Source: Dysgonamonadaceae bacterium
GTDB taxonomy: Bacteria > Bacteroidota > Bacteroidia > Bacteroidales > Dysgonomonadaceae
Assembly: GCA_028696875.1 (NCBI GenBank)
Contig: JAQVGF010000003.1
Coordinates: 1 to 42,683 of the forward strand
Direction of reading: 5' to 3'
DNA: 42,683 nucleotides
This document shows, one piece after another, positions 7,191 to 14,837 of the stretch. The first letter of the stretch is position 1; every line of letters begins with the position of its first letter. Position numbers and translations under genes: made by a program. The notes under the pieces were generated by a model. The model was not told the origin of the DNA. It saw nothing but the letters and a program-made list of their open reading frames with translations, and ran no database searches.

Positions 7191-10076
7191 TCAAACGAAA
7201 TTTATCATAAACGACACCAAATCTTCATTCTCTTGAATATCGATTTTTTTGCGCAGTCTATACCTGGCAGCCTCCACTCCTCGAATAGATAAGTTTTGTA
7301 TTTTGGCTATCTCTTTTGATGTATAATTGAGACGTAATAATGCACACATTCTTAAATCGACGGGAGTTAAATCCGGGTAAGCTGTCTTTAGATTTCGAAA
7401 AAAGTTTTTATGAATCAAATCAAAGTTTTCTTGAAAAACTGCCCATTCATCTTCTTCAGATAAGTTTTGACTAATTTTATCGATTAATATTTCACCTTGT
7501 CTTTTTTGTATTTTTCCGGATAACGTATTTTTCTGAATATCTTTTTTGAGTTCATTCAAAAAATCCTCATGATTAATAATCAACATCGTGGCATTCGCCA
7601 ACTCCTTGCTTTTGTGCGACAGATCGGCCTGCAACCGTTCACTCTTAAGAGTGGCAATTTCTTTTTGTTGTTTGTTTAATTGTGCAATGCGCTCTTTTTC
7701 TTGTGCATGAAAAAACTTGTTGTTTCGTCTAATTGCAAACTTTATATAGCTCAAAGTGAGCAAACCAGCTATTAGCAGAGCTAAAAAGATATAGATAATA
7801 TAAGCCCAAGTTGAGAGGAACCAAGGAGGTTTTACTATAAATGCAAATGAGATTTGAGACACTTCTTCGCCCAATTCATTTAGGATACGAGCTTTTAGTA
7901 CATAATCATTAGCAGGCAAATTTGCATAGGTAATGGCAAATTGGTTGTTTGCAGAAGTCCATCGGGTATCGTAATTTTCTAAAAAACACTCAACTTTTAA
8001 AGTTGTTTTCGAAAAATCGGGGTATCCAAAATTAAAATGAAGCGTATTTTCATTAAACTCAATAATATTCTCTTCAGTTAATGGCAAGTATCTACTTGTG
8101 TTGTTCTTTCGGTTGTAACTCCACACAGTGGACAGATATAGCTTTTTCGATTCATCTTTCTCCTTTTCAAGAAAATTGTATTTAGCAATTCCACCATTTA
8201 AAGTAAAATAGGATGTTCCGTCCTCATCAATATAGATATTGGCGCGTCCTTGATTGGGTGGATTATTGAGAATAATGAAGGGTATTTTGTCTTTCACTCT
8301 GTATATTCCCGAATCGTATTCTACCAGAACATATTCACTGTTTTTTATAAACCAAAATAGTTGGTCGTTGATTGAGACTATACGATACGTATCGGTCAAG
8401 CCGGGAAGCTGGTTGTTTAAAAGAGTGAATGGGATAACTTTTTGAGAAATATCATCGTATGTGTAAAACTTTTCATTATCGGTTAACACAATTCGGCCTC
8501 GCAATTTCATTAAATTTAAAGGTGTGGAGGTTTTTAAAGAGTCCAGCGTCTCAAAATATTCTTTTTCAACCACCCTTTTGATATCATTATCCAATCTTAT
8601 TCGATATATTCCCTTATACATATGTCCCAACCAAATATTCCCCGTGTGATCAACTTCAATATCTGCAATAAGATCCATAAAACCATCTCTAATATTGTGG
8701 CTAAACTTCCATTTACCGGACTCATCTTTTAAAAATACTGACAAAAAGCTATATGTAGATTCAATTAAGGCATTTCTGCCATTTATTGTTACATCTTTGA
8801 TATCGGTTCCTCCGGCGCTGCTCCCATTAACGAGTTGTTCTTGGTCGTTTACTATAAAGGAAGCACCTCTATTGTGTCCGGCAATAATTTGATTGTCTAT
8901 TTTTCTGAGATACCAGGTTTGGATATTAAATCCCGGAAGTTGCTTAAAACTCTTTACAACGGGATCATATAGATAAACGCCTTGATTTGATGCTACATAA
9001 GTTTTTCCGTTGGTCACTAAAATATCTTCCACCATACCGATTTGTATATCGGTTGGCTCGAAAAGAGAAACATACGAGTTTAGTTGAATGTGAGAAATTC
9101 CATTATCAAGAGCAGCCCACAAATTGTTTGCTTTATCTTTGAAAAGGCCTAAAACAGTATTGTTATTTAATCCATTTTTTCTGTTTAAATGCCATTTCAG
9201 TTCTCCTTTATGATCGATAGCATATAAACCTTCATTTATCGAGCCCATAACAAACAAACTGTCCGATATGCTCACTACTCTGTTTATTACCGCATTTTGC
9301 AATTCTCCATCAACCGAAGTTTTCCACTGCTTTACATTTTTATCTTTAGGGTCATATATAAACAGACCATTTTTAGAAGTTATAAGCAGGTAGGTGTTGT
9401 TCATTGAAACCATTCCCACCACATCATCATCCATTAATTGTTCTCTGGGAACAATACGTTCAAAACTCTTCTCTTTCAATTGAAATAAGCCGTTTTTTAT
9501 CATTGGGGCGAATATTTCGTCTCGAAGAGAGAACAGGTATAATGGACTCGGACTTAATTTGTTGGCTTTTAAATCGTTTTCGTTATACGAAAAATAGGAT
9601 GAGAAAGATTGGAAATAGATTGTATTGTTGTGTTTTACAATGGTCCAGATTTCATCGTTTTGGAATCTATAATCTTTGGCCAAATGTTTGAGCGAATGAT
9701 ATATTAATCTGTTTGTTGAATCTCGTTCAAAATAACCAAACTCTTCAAATGCACCTACATAGATTTTTTCTTTGATTTTGTTATTCACCTCAATATTGTC
9801 TATAAGAATAGATTTCACACCTATATTATTTGGTAATGTGTGAAGTTGCCAATTTATCCCATCAAAACTCAAAAGACCACTATTGTTAGCAACATATATT
9901 ATTTCGCTTTTATCTTGTGCTAATGCCCAGTTTTGATTTCCTGCTTTGTAATTGTTTGTGTTGTAATTATATACGGGAGGGACAAAAGGAATGTCTTGTG
10001 CAGATGCATACGAAATCTGCATGGTGTATAAAAAAAGTGTGAGTGTAAAAATGATGTTTATCTGCTTCATTTTCAT
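7191..10076 (-). CDS. Membrane one-component regulator: beta-propeller, Y_Y_Y, TM, LuxR-like HTH
   Basis: A 961-residue protein next to susCD. A signal peptide (to about residue 26, ASAQD) is followed by a long periplasmic sensor made of two-component-regulator-propeller-like repeats (about 30-690; repeated blocks such as WALAQDKSEIIYVANNSGLLSFDG), then a Y_Y_Y-type immunoglobulin-like domain (about 690-748, YANLPANDYVLKARI). One transmembrane helix lies at about 755-780, then a coiled coil (about 785-830), and a C-terminal HTH at about 903-945 (LTPVDLRMCALLRLNYTSKEIA and KNLS-like NLSIRGVEAARYRLRKK). There is no histidine kinase, phosphoacceptor or receiver domain, so it is not a hybrid two-component system. 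It probably senses an imported oligosaccharide in the periplasm and controls susC from the membrane. It lies upstream in the same direction, separated by 414 bp, so it likely has its own promoter. Confidence 0.88.
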   Translation of the reverse strand: MKMKQINIIFTLTLFLYTMQISYASAQDIPFVPPVYNYNTNNYKAGNQNWALAQDKSEIIYVANNSGLLSFDGINWQLHTLPNNIGVKSILIDNIEVNNKIKEKIYVGAFEEFGYFERDSTNRLIYHSLKHLAKDYRFQNDEIWTIVKHNNTIYFQSFSSYFSYNENDLKANKLSPSPLYLFSLRDEIFAPMIKNGLFQLKEKSFERIVPREQLMDDDVVGMVSMNNTYLLITSKNGLFIYDPKDKNVKQWKTSVDGELQNAVINRVVSISDSLFVMGSINEGLYAIDHKGELKWHLNRKNGLNNNTVLGLFKDKANNLWAALDNGISHIQLNSYVSLFEPTDIQIGMVEDILVTNGKTYVASNQGVYLYDPVVKSFKQLPGFNIQTWYLRKIDNQIIAGHNRGASFIVNDQEQLVNGSSAGGTDIKDVTINGRNALIESTYSFLSVFLKDESGKWKFSHNIRDGFMDLIADIEVDHTGNIWLGHMYKGIYRIRLDNDIKRVVEKEYFETLDSLKTSTPLNLMKLRGRIVLTDNEKFYTYDDISQKVIPFTLLNNQLPGLTDTYRIVSINDQLFWFIKNSEYVLVEYDSGIYRVKDKIPFIILNNPPNQGRANIYIDEDGTSYFTLNGGIAKYNFLEKEKDESKKLYLSTVWSYNRKNNTSRYLPLTEENIIEFNENTLHFNFGYPDFSKTTLKVECFLENYDTRWTSANNQFAITYANLPANDYVLKARILNELGEEVSQISFAFIVKPPWFLSTWAYIIYIFLALLIAGLLTLSYIKFAIRRNNKFFHAQEKERIAQLNKQQKEIATLKSERLQADLSHKSKELANATMLIINHEDFLNELKKDIQKNTLSGKIQKRQGEILIDKISQNLSEEDEWAVFQENFDLIHKNFFRNLKTAYPDLTPVDLRMCALLRLNYTSKEIAKIQNLSIRGVEAARYRLRKKIDIQENEDLVSFMINFV

Positions 10077-10102
10077 TTTATCTAATGTGCATTAAGAGCG
10101 TG

Positions 10103-10137
10103 GTTGTAAGTTGTAAGTCATAAGACGTAAGGTGTAA
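10103..10137. repeat. Heptad repeat block, 5 units (GTAAGTY type)
   Basis: Five consecutive 7-bp units in exact phase: gttgtaa, gttgtaa, gtcataa, gacgtaa, ggtgtaa. The same subfamily occurs inverted at 41804-41845. Confidence 0.75.
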
Positions 10138-10213
10138 AGGGCTATGAGATGACACATTTCAATTTTTCCCCAAATCATCGTTTGCGCGCATCGCTTTAGC
10201 GAAATCTTCTTTG

Positions 10214-10267
10214 AGTGCACTCCGAAAAGTCAATTACCCTGCTTTCTGAGGGTTTTCAGAGTGGACT
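10214..10267. repeat. 54-bp imperfect inverted repeat (REP-like)
   Basis: Outer arms AGTGCACTCCGAAAA (10214-10228) and TTTTCAGAGTGGACT (10253-10267) pair at 13 of 15 positions; inner arms ACCCT (10236-10240) and AGGGT (10249-10253) close an 8-nt loop. The 14-mer at 10253-10266 recurs exactly, inverted, at 41478-41491. Confidence 0.65.
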
Positions 10268-10294
10268 CTTCTTTTATTTTTTTGCTTCGCAACA

Positions 10295-10333
10295 TTCACC
10301 CTGTGAAATTTAATTCTATTTCACGGGTGTGAA
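10295..10333. repeat. Imperfect hairpin
   Basis: Arms TTCACCCTGTGAAAT (10295-10309) and ATTTCACGGGTGTGAA (10318-10333) pair with one mismatch and a one-base bulge around an 8-nt loop. No T-run follows on either side, so a REP-like element is more likely than a terminator. Confidence 0.55.
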
Positions 10334-10385
10334 CCCTATGGAAAAAATCGTAGATTTTAATGCAAAGCATTATTCCACGGTACTA

Positions 10386-10402
10386 ACGGTTTGCAAAACC
10401 GT
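10386..10402. repeat. Short perfect hairpin
   Basis: ACGGTTT, loop GCA, AAACCGT. It sits in the repeat mosaic and has no tail that would make it a terminator. Confidence 0.45.
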
Positions 10403-10435
10403 GCGAGTGGGAGTTCCTCTTAAAGTGTAAATTGC

Positions 10436-10464
10436 AGCCAAAGTCCCAACAAGAGGATTTAGGG
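10436..10464. repeat. 29-bp dispersed repeat, copy 1
   Basis: AGCCAAAGTCC, a 6-nt spacer, then GAGGATTTAGGG. Copy 2 at 41512-41540 has the same flanks in the opposite orientation, with only the central spacer different. The following GGGGCGATTGA is shared with 7090-7100. Confidence 0.65.
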
Positions 10465-10491
10465 GCGATTGACTTATGGGAGTAGACTCAC

Positions 10492-10526
10492 CTTTTAACT
10501 TTTAACTCTTAATTCTTAACTCTTAA
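10492..10526. repeat. Heptad repeat block, 5 units (YTYTTAA type)
   Basis: Units in exact phase: cttttaa, cttttaa, ctcttaa, ttcttaa, ctcttaa. The reverse complement is of the GARTTAA type seen at 17511-17559 and 26750-26777. Confidence 0.75.
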
Positions 10527-10567
10527 TTTTAAAACTTGCAAGTTAGCCGATTAGCGCACACTAACAA

Positions 10568-11305
10568 TCAGCCAATCGGCTGTTTTCTTTGCAAAAGTCT
10601 TTGAATTTCCTCATCGCTCAAGACCTTTACATTCGTAAATAAGAATCTATTGTCCAGAAAGTCACCATATTTATTGCATTCTTGTATTGCCGCATTTAAG
10701 ATGGCTTTTACATCTGTTTCGAAAGGGAATAGCATTAAAATAGAAAAGTAGTTTTCTTTTATTTCAAACTCTTCAATTTCAACCTCAGCTTTTTCCAATT
10801 GGAATTTAAACTCGCGCTCAACAATCTCTTTTTGAAGATCGCTGAAATTTTCGAGCAACTGTGATGTGAATAGTGAAAAAAAACGTAGTTTTTGATTGTG
10901 ACCACCTAATCCGGATGAGATGTAAACTTGCTGTTTGCCGGATAAGTCGGAGTTAAGCACAATTCTACTGCCCAATAAGGCAATGGAAGACCAGTTTTTG
11001 AGCTCCGGTTCGAGTGGACTGCTTTGGTAAGTTTCGATGGAGCGATAAGCTCCTACATCGGGTATGGATGCAAGCAAGGTTAAGCTCCGTTTTTTTTGTT
11101 CTATTGTGGCATCGGGTGAAAACAAGATAGCTATCTCTTCGTCGCGAACAAAGGGTTCGTTAGCAGTTCTCAGATATTCAAAATATCTGAAATATTCCAT
11201 TTGCTCCTCGATTGGAACTAATTCTTCGAGGATATGAAAGGAGTCTATTCCCTGATTGTTTAGGGTAGCTCTCAATTTATCAAGTATGTTATTCCACTCA
11301 TTCAT
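10568..11305 (-). CDS. Conserved hypothetical protein (possible HEAT-like N-terminal half)
   Basis: A 245-residue cytoplasmic protein: no signal peptide or membrane helix is visible. I do not recognise a function. The first half (about residues 65-125) has helix pairs such as EQKKRSLTLLASI and ELKNWSSIALLGSRIVLNSDL that resemble HEAT-type repeats, then comes a distinctive segment VYISSGLGGHNQKLRFFSLF that I recall from uncharacterised Bacteroidales proteins. The second half is acidic and helical (EKAEVEIEEFEIKENYFSILMLFPF). The gene stands alone, divergent from dut. A good -7 box lies only 5 bp before the ATG and a palindrome overlaps the promoter, so it may be leaderless and locally regulated. 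Confidence 0.75.
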   Translation of the reverse strand: MNEWNNILDKLRATLNNQGIDSFHILEELVPIEEQMEYFRYFEYLRTANEPFVRDEEIAILFSPDATIEQKKRSLTLLASIPDVGAYRSIETYQSSPLEPELKNWSSIALLGSRIVLNSDLSGKQQVYISSGLGGHNQKLRFFSLFTSQLLENFSDLQKEIVEREFKFQLEKAEVEIEEFEIKENYFSILMLFPFETDVKAILNAAIQECNKYGDFLDNRFLFTNVKVLSDEEIQRLLQRKQPIG

Positions 11306-11310
11306 TATAA

Positions 11311-11318
11311 CAAAGATA
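11311..11318 (-). promoter_or_regulatory. -7 box TATCTTTG
   Basis: Exact match on the minus strand to the Bacteroidetes -7 consensus TAnnTTTG. It ends 5 bp before the ATG at 11305, so transcription would begin at or next to the start codon. A TTTG (minus strand) 15 bp upstream could be the -33 element, although the spacer is short. Confidence 0.55.
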
Positions 11319-11321
11319 CGA

Positions 11322-11339
11322 ATTTTGATCCATCAAAAT
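11322..11339. promoter_or_regulatory. Operator-like palindrome in promoter spacer
   Basis: ATTTTGAT, CC, ATCAAAAT: perfect 8-bp arms with a 2-bp centre, 3 bp upstream of the -7 box of the 10568-11305 gene. The position suits a repressor site. The regulator is unknown. Confidence 0.45.
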
Positions 11340-11453
11340 ATGTTTTTTCGGGTTTTATAAGCTTTCTTTTGAGAGTAATTCCCTTAAATTTTATCAATTA
11401 GCTCTATTATTGAAGAGAAATGTATAATTTCGCAGTTGGGAACTCAAGATTGG

Positions 11454-11694
11454 AAACTCGGGACTCGGAATTCGGAATTCGGGACTCGGAATTCGGAATT
11501 CGGGACTCGGAATTTGGGATTAGGGATTCGGGATTAGAGAATAGAAATTAGGTGTTAGAAGATAGGTGTTAGAAGATATTAGAAAATAGAAGAAGATAGA
11601 AGAAGATAGAAGATAGAAGATAGAAGATAGAAGAAGATGTTAGAAACTGGAAACTGGGAAGTAAAAATTAGAATTTAGAAATTGGAATCAACCT
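11454..11694. repeat. Long degenerate heptad repeat array
   Basis: From 11454 to 11579 there are 18 consecutive 7-bp units without a single phase slip: aaactcg, ggactcg, gaattcg, gaattcg, ggactcg, gaattcg, gaattcg, ggactcg, gaatttg, ggattag, ggattcg, ggattag, agaatag, aaattag, gtgttag, aagatag, gtgttag, aagatat. From 11580 the array goes on with mixed 7-bp (aagatag) and 10-bp (aagaagatag) units. There is no unique spacer content, so this is not CRISPR. Confidence 0.85.
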
Positions 11695-11761
11695 CCCAAC
11701 ACCTAACTCCTGAACACCTAACTCTTTACTTCTTATTACAAAAAACAGAAAAAACAGAAAA

Positions 11762-12196
11762 ATGCGCATCAAAATTATAAATAAATCCACTAATTCTTTA
11801 CCCGAATATGCAACTGCGTTGTCTGCAGGCATGGATTTAAGGGCAAACCTAAAAGAGCCTGTAACCTTAAAACCACTGGAAAGAGCGTTGATACCCACTG
11901 GTTTGTTTATTGAACTGCCGACAGGTTACGAAGCACAAATAAGACCACGAAGTGGCTTGGCAATTAAGCACGGAATATCTGTGTTGAATTCACCGGGAAC
12001 AATTGATGCCGATTATCGAGGTGAGATTTGTGTTGTTTTAGTTAACCTTTCTAACATCGAATTTGTTGTAAATCATGGCGAACGAATTTGTCAAATGGTT
12101 GTTACATCACACTCCACAGTGGAGTGGGAGCAGACTGAAGAACTTGCAAAAAGCGAGCGAGGAACTGGAGGTTTTGGTCATACAGGCAAACATTAA
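11762..12196 (+). CDS. dut: dUTP diphosphatase (dUTPase)
   Basis: A 144-residue trimeric-type dUTPase that hydrolyses dUTP to dUMP and pyrophosphate, keeping uracil out of DNA and feeding dTMP synthesis. All five family motifs are visible: AGMDLRA (22-28), RPRSGLA (61-67), [10 protein letters not shown] (79-88, with the catalytic Asp), GERICQMVV (106-114) and the C-terminal arm [10 protein letters not shown] (133-142). Length is normal. It is the first gene of a plus-strand run; the next start is 11 bp downstream. Confidence 0.97.
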   Translation: MRIKIINKSTNSLPEYATALSAGMDLRANLKEPVTLKPLERALIPTGLFIELPTGYEAQIRPRSGLAIKHGISVLNSPGTIDADYRGEICVVLVNLSNIEFVVNHGERICQMVVTSHSTVEWEQTEELAKSERGTGGFGHTGKH

Positions 12197-12206
12197 ACCC
12201 ATAAAT

Positions 12207-13967
12207 ATGGAACAGATAATGAATTACAGTATAAAAACAGTAAGTGCTTTTTTAAAAGCTATTGCACCAACATTGTTACTTTTATTTTTGACAACCAATT
12301 TTGTTTTGGCACAAAATAAAAACCAGTTGGCTTTTGACACAGATAATCAGCGAAAATTTGATTACTACTTTTACGATGCACTGAATGCGAAAGCACAAGG
12401 AAAGTTTGCCGAAGCATTCGATCTGTTTCAACACTGTCATGCATTGGACTCAACCAATGCTAATGTATTGAGCGAGCTAAGTAGTTTTTACAATGTTTTG
12501 CAAGAAAAATCAACAGCTGCCAATTATCTCAGCAAAGCTGTTGAGAAAGATCCCGATAATTATTACTACAATATGATGCTGGCATCGTTATATGGTGAGC
12601 TCGATCGTAAAGAAGACGCCATTGGTATTTACACTACGTTATTGGACAAAGATCCCCAAAATACTGATGTGTATATGGCATTGGCGGAGGCTTATAACAA
12701 CAATGGCGATCTTGAAAAAGCTATTGAGACATTGGATGCATTAGAGAAGAATGTTGGAATTAGAGAAGCAATTACCTTAAATAAATTCCGACTTTATTCC
12801 ATGTTGAGTAAAAAAGAAAAAGCATTTGAGGAAATTGAAACCATTATAAAGAAAAATCCGGATAATTTGGGCTATATACTTTTGTTGGGAGATCTGTATT
12901 TGCAAGATGATCAATTAGACAAAGCGCTAAAACAATTCGAAAAAGTAAAAGCTATTGATCCTGATTATCCTTCCTTGGTACTGTCGATGGTAAACTATTA
13001 TGAAAAAAGTGGCAGTCCCAAGTTGGCACAGGAGGAAATACGCTCGGCATTGGTAAACCCAATGTTTGAAGTGGAAATGAAATTACAATTGCTGACACGA
13101 TACATCTCTTTGTTGCAGTCCAATAAAACCGATACCAAAATTGCTAATCCTCTTTTTGAAACATTGTTTGATCAACATCCTCACAATCCACAACTTAATT
13201 ATCTTTATGGGAATGTTTTACTGTTGCAAGAAAACAAAGAGGAGGCAATGAAACAATTTCAGCTTTTTGCCGATGCAGAACCCAGTAATCCGGCAGGTTG
13301 GGAACAAATGCTTCGAATTGCGTTGCCCGATAGTCTGGATAAAGTAGTGGAAATTACCCAAAATGCATTGAAATACAACCCCGATGCCTATCAATTTTAC
13401 TTCTATTTAGGTGGCGCAAAATATCAGCAAGAGAAATATCAAGAAGCATTAACTATTTTCGAAGAAGGACTTGAGCTAATGGATGATGAAAATCCTCTCG
13501 TTAAGTCCGACTTTTATGCTCAAATTGGCGATCTAAATTATCATTTGGGAAAAAAGGAAGTTGCTTTCGAGAATTACGAAAAAGCATTGAAGTTGAACCC
13601 GCAGAATTTGGGTGTTTTAAATAATTACAGCTATTTTTTGTCGCTTGAAAACAAAGACTTGGATAAAGCAGAGCGCATGAGTGGCATAACCGTTAAGGAA
13701 GAACCTACAAACGCTACTTTTTTAGATACTTACGGCTGGGTTTTGTTTAAACAAGGAGCCTACACGATGGCGAAAATATACATTGAAAATGCTGTTAAGT
13801 ACAGCGAGGATGAGCCTTCAGCAGAGGTATTAGAACATTACGGTGATATTTTATATAAAACGGACGAACCGGAGAAAGCTCTTGAACAATGGAAAAAGGC
13901 CAAAGAGCTAGGTAGTGATTCAAAAACACTAAACAAAAAAATTAAAACAAAAAAATACGTAGAATAA
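12207..13967 (+). CDS. Exported tetratricopeptide-repeat protein
   Basis: A 586-residue protein with an N-terminal hydrophobic export signal (APTLLLLFLTTNFVLAQ) followed by an almost continuous TPR solenoid, with units such as EDAIGIYTTLLDKDPQNTDVYMALAEAYNNNGDLEKAIETL and the C-terminal EKALEQWKKAKELG. It probably acts as a periplasmic or outer-membrane scaffold; a precise role is not visible. The open frame extends back to 12075, overlapping dut, but the upstream residues are out-of-frame dut sequence. The ATG at 12207 (MEQIM), 11 bp after dut, or the ATG at 12219 (MNYSIK) is the real start. It precedes the DUF4292 and EnvC genes by 21 bp, suggesting one operon for envelope assembly. Confidence 0.9.
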   Translation: MEQIMNYSIKTVSAFLKAIAPTLLLLFLTTNFVLAQNKNQLAFDTDNQRKFDYYFYDALNAKAQGKFAEAFDLFQHCHALDSTNANVLSELSSFYNVLQEKSTAANYLSKAVEKDPDNYYYNMMLASLYGELDRKEDAIGIYTTLLDKDPQNTDVYMALAEAYNNNGDLEKAIETLDALEKNVGIREAITLNKFRLYSMLSKKEKAFEEIETIIKKNPDNLGYILLLGDLYLQDDQLDKALKQFEKVKAIDPDYPSLVLSMVNYYEKSGSPKLAQEEIRSALVNPMFEVEMKLQLLTRYISLLQSNKTDTKIANPLFETLFDQHPHNPQLNYLYGNVLLLQENKEEAMKQFQLFADAEPSNPAGWEQMLRIALPDSLDKVVEITQNALKYNPDAYQFYFYLGGAKYQQEKYQEALTIFEEGLELMDDENPLVKSDFYAQIGDLNYHLGKKEVAFENYEKALKLNPQNLGVLNNYSYFLSLENKDLDKAERMSGITVKEEPTNATFLDTYGWVLFKQGAYTMAKIYIENAVKYSEDEPSAEVLEHYGDILYKTDEPEKALEQWKKAKELGSDSKTLNKKIKTKKYVE

Positions 13968-13988
13968 GATAAATTCGTTTTTATAACA

Positions 13989-14837
13989 ATGAAAACTCAT
14001 AAACTACTAAAATATTTCGTAAGCTTGCTATTGTTACTAATAGTGGGCATATACTCATGTAAACCCAAAGAACGAATAATTCAGGCTCAGGCAGCATTAG
14101 AAGATAAAACTCAATCCAAGCTTTTCAAGGATGTGATGAGCAAAGGTCTTGAATTCAACACTTTTTCGTCTAAGTTAAACATGACCATCTCTACTGGCAC
14201 CAAAACTATCAGTTCAAAAGGAAATTTGCGCATCATAAATGATGAAGCCATACAGGTATCGGTCCAACCACTATTTGGTATTGAGATGTTTCGTCTTTAT
14301 GTTGAGCCTGATTACCTGATTGTTTTGGATAGAATGAATAAGCGTTATGTAAAAGAGTCGTTTCAAGACCTGACAGAGGAAAACCCGGTTGGATTTAACT
14401 TCTATACTTTACAATCACTCTTTACAAACAGTTTGTTTATCCCGGAACAAAAAGAGGTTTCACTTCAAGATTATAGTAAGTTTAAATATTCTGAGAGTGC
14501 AGATAATTATCATTTAACGGCACGCGATAAAAAATCGAAAATTGATTATTCTTTTTCTGTGAATGGGAACGATCAAATTACCCTTACTCAGTTGTATATA
14601 CCCGAAAAAGGATATTCCCTTCAATGGAATTACAATCAATTCTCGTTAATGCGAAATCTATTTTTTCCACACGAAATGAAAATCACAGCTTCTACTCAAA
14701 AACGTAAGTTAGATACTTCCATTTCACTGTCCGACATCAATTTGAACCAACCATTAACTCTGGAAACGCTCATACCGGGGAGTTATACAAAAGTAGAATT
14801 AAGCGAAGTGCTAAAAATGTTTTCCGATAAAAAATGA
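13989..14837 (+). CDS. DUF4292 lipoprotein (LolB/LolA-like fold expected)
   Basis: A 282-residue lipoprotein with lipobox IYSC (Cys24). The pattern of the mature part, FNTFSSKLNMTISTGTKTISSKGNLRIINDEAIQVSVQPLFGIEMFRLYVEPDYLIVLDRMNKRYV, matches the DUF4292 family of Bacteroidetes, whose members resemble LolB-type beta-barrel-cup carriers. A role in lipid or lipoprotein handling in the envelope is inference. Its stop overlaps the start of the EnvC-like gene (ATGA, 14834-14837), so the two are translationally coupled. Confidence 0.85.
   Translation: MKTHKLLKYFVSLLLLLIVGIYSCKPKERIIQAQAALEDKTQSKLFKDVMSKGLEFNTFSSKLNMTISTGTKTISSKGNLRIINDEAIQVSVQPLFGIEMFRLYVEPDYLIVLDRMNKRYVKESFQDLTEENPVGFNFYTLQSLFTNSLFIPEQKEVSLQDYSKFKYSESADNYHLTARDKKSKIDYSFSVNGNDQITLTQLYIPEKGYSLQWNYNQFSLMRNLFFPHEMKITASTQKRKLDTSISLSDINLNQPLTLETLIPGSYTKVELSEVLKMFSDKK

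Larger units (their letters stand above)
10077..10567. other. Repeat-rich intergenic region
   Basis: 491 bp with no gene. From left to right it holds a heptad repeat block (10103-10137), a large imperfect inverted repeat (10214-10267), a second hairpin (10295-10333), a short perfect hairpin (10386-10402), a 29-bp repeat with a relative at 41512-41540, and another heptad block (10492-10526). It appears to be a mosaic of small repeat elements. Confidence 0.7.
11306..11761. other. Divergent intergenic region dominated by heptad repeats
   Basis: 456 bp. The left end holds the promoter and palindrome of the minus-strand gene; 11340-11440 is plain AT-rich sequence; 11454-11694 is low-complexity repeat; 11695-11755 continues with C-rich units in the opposite sense (acaccta, actcctg). 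No clear -7 box for dut was found, so dut expression must come from within or downstream of the repeats. Confidence 0.65.

Noticed and set aside
6964-7194. 76-residue minus-strand frame between the regulator and susC
   Set aside because: It covers a REP-like hairpin and low-complexity sequence and overlaps the regulator end.
11454-11694. Tandem repeat array as a CRISPR array
   Set aside because: The units are 7-10 bp without distinct spacers of 25-40 bp, and no cas gene is in the window.
12075-12206. Longer TPR protein starting inside dut
   Set aside because: The extra 44 residues are translated dut sequence in another frame; the export signal begins after 12207.
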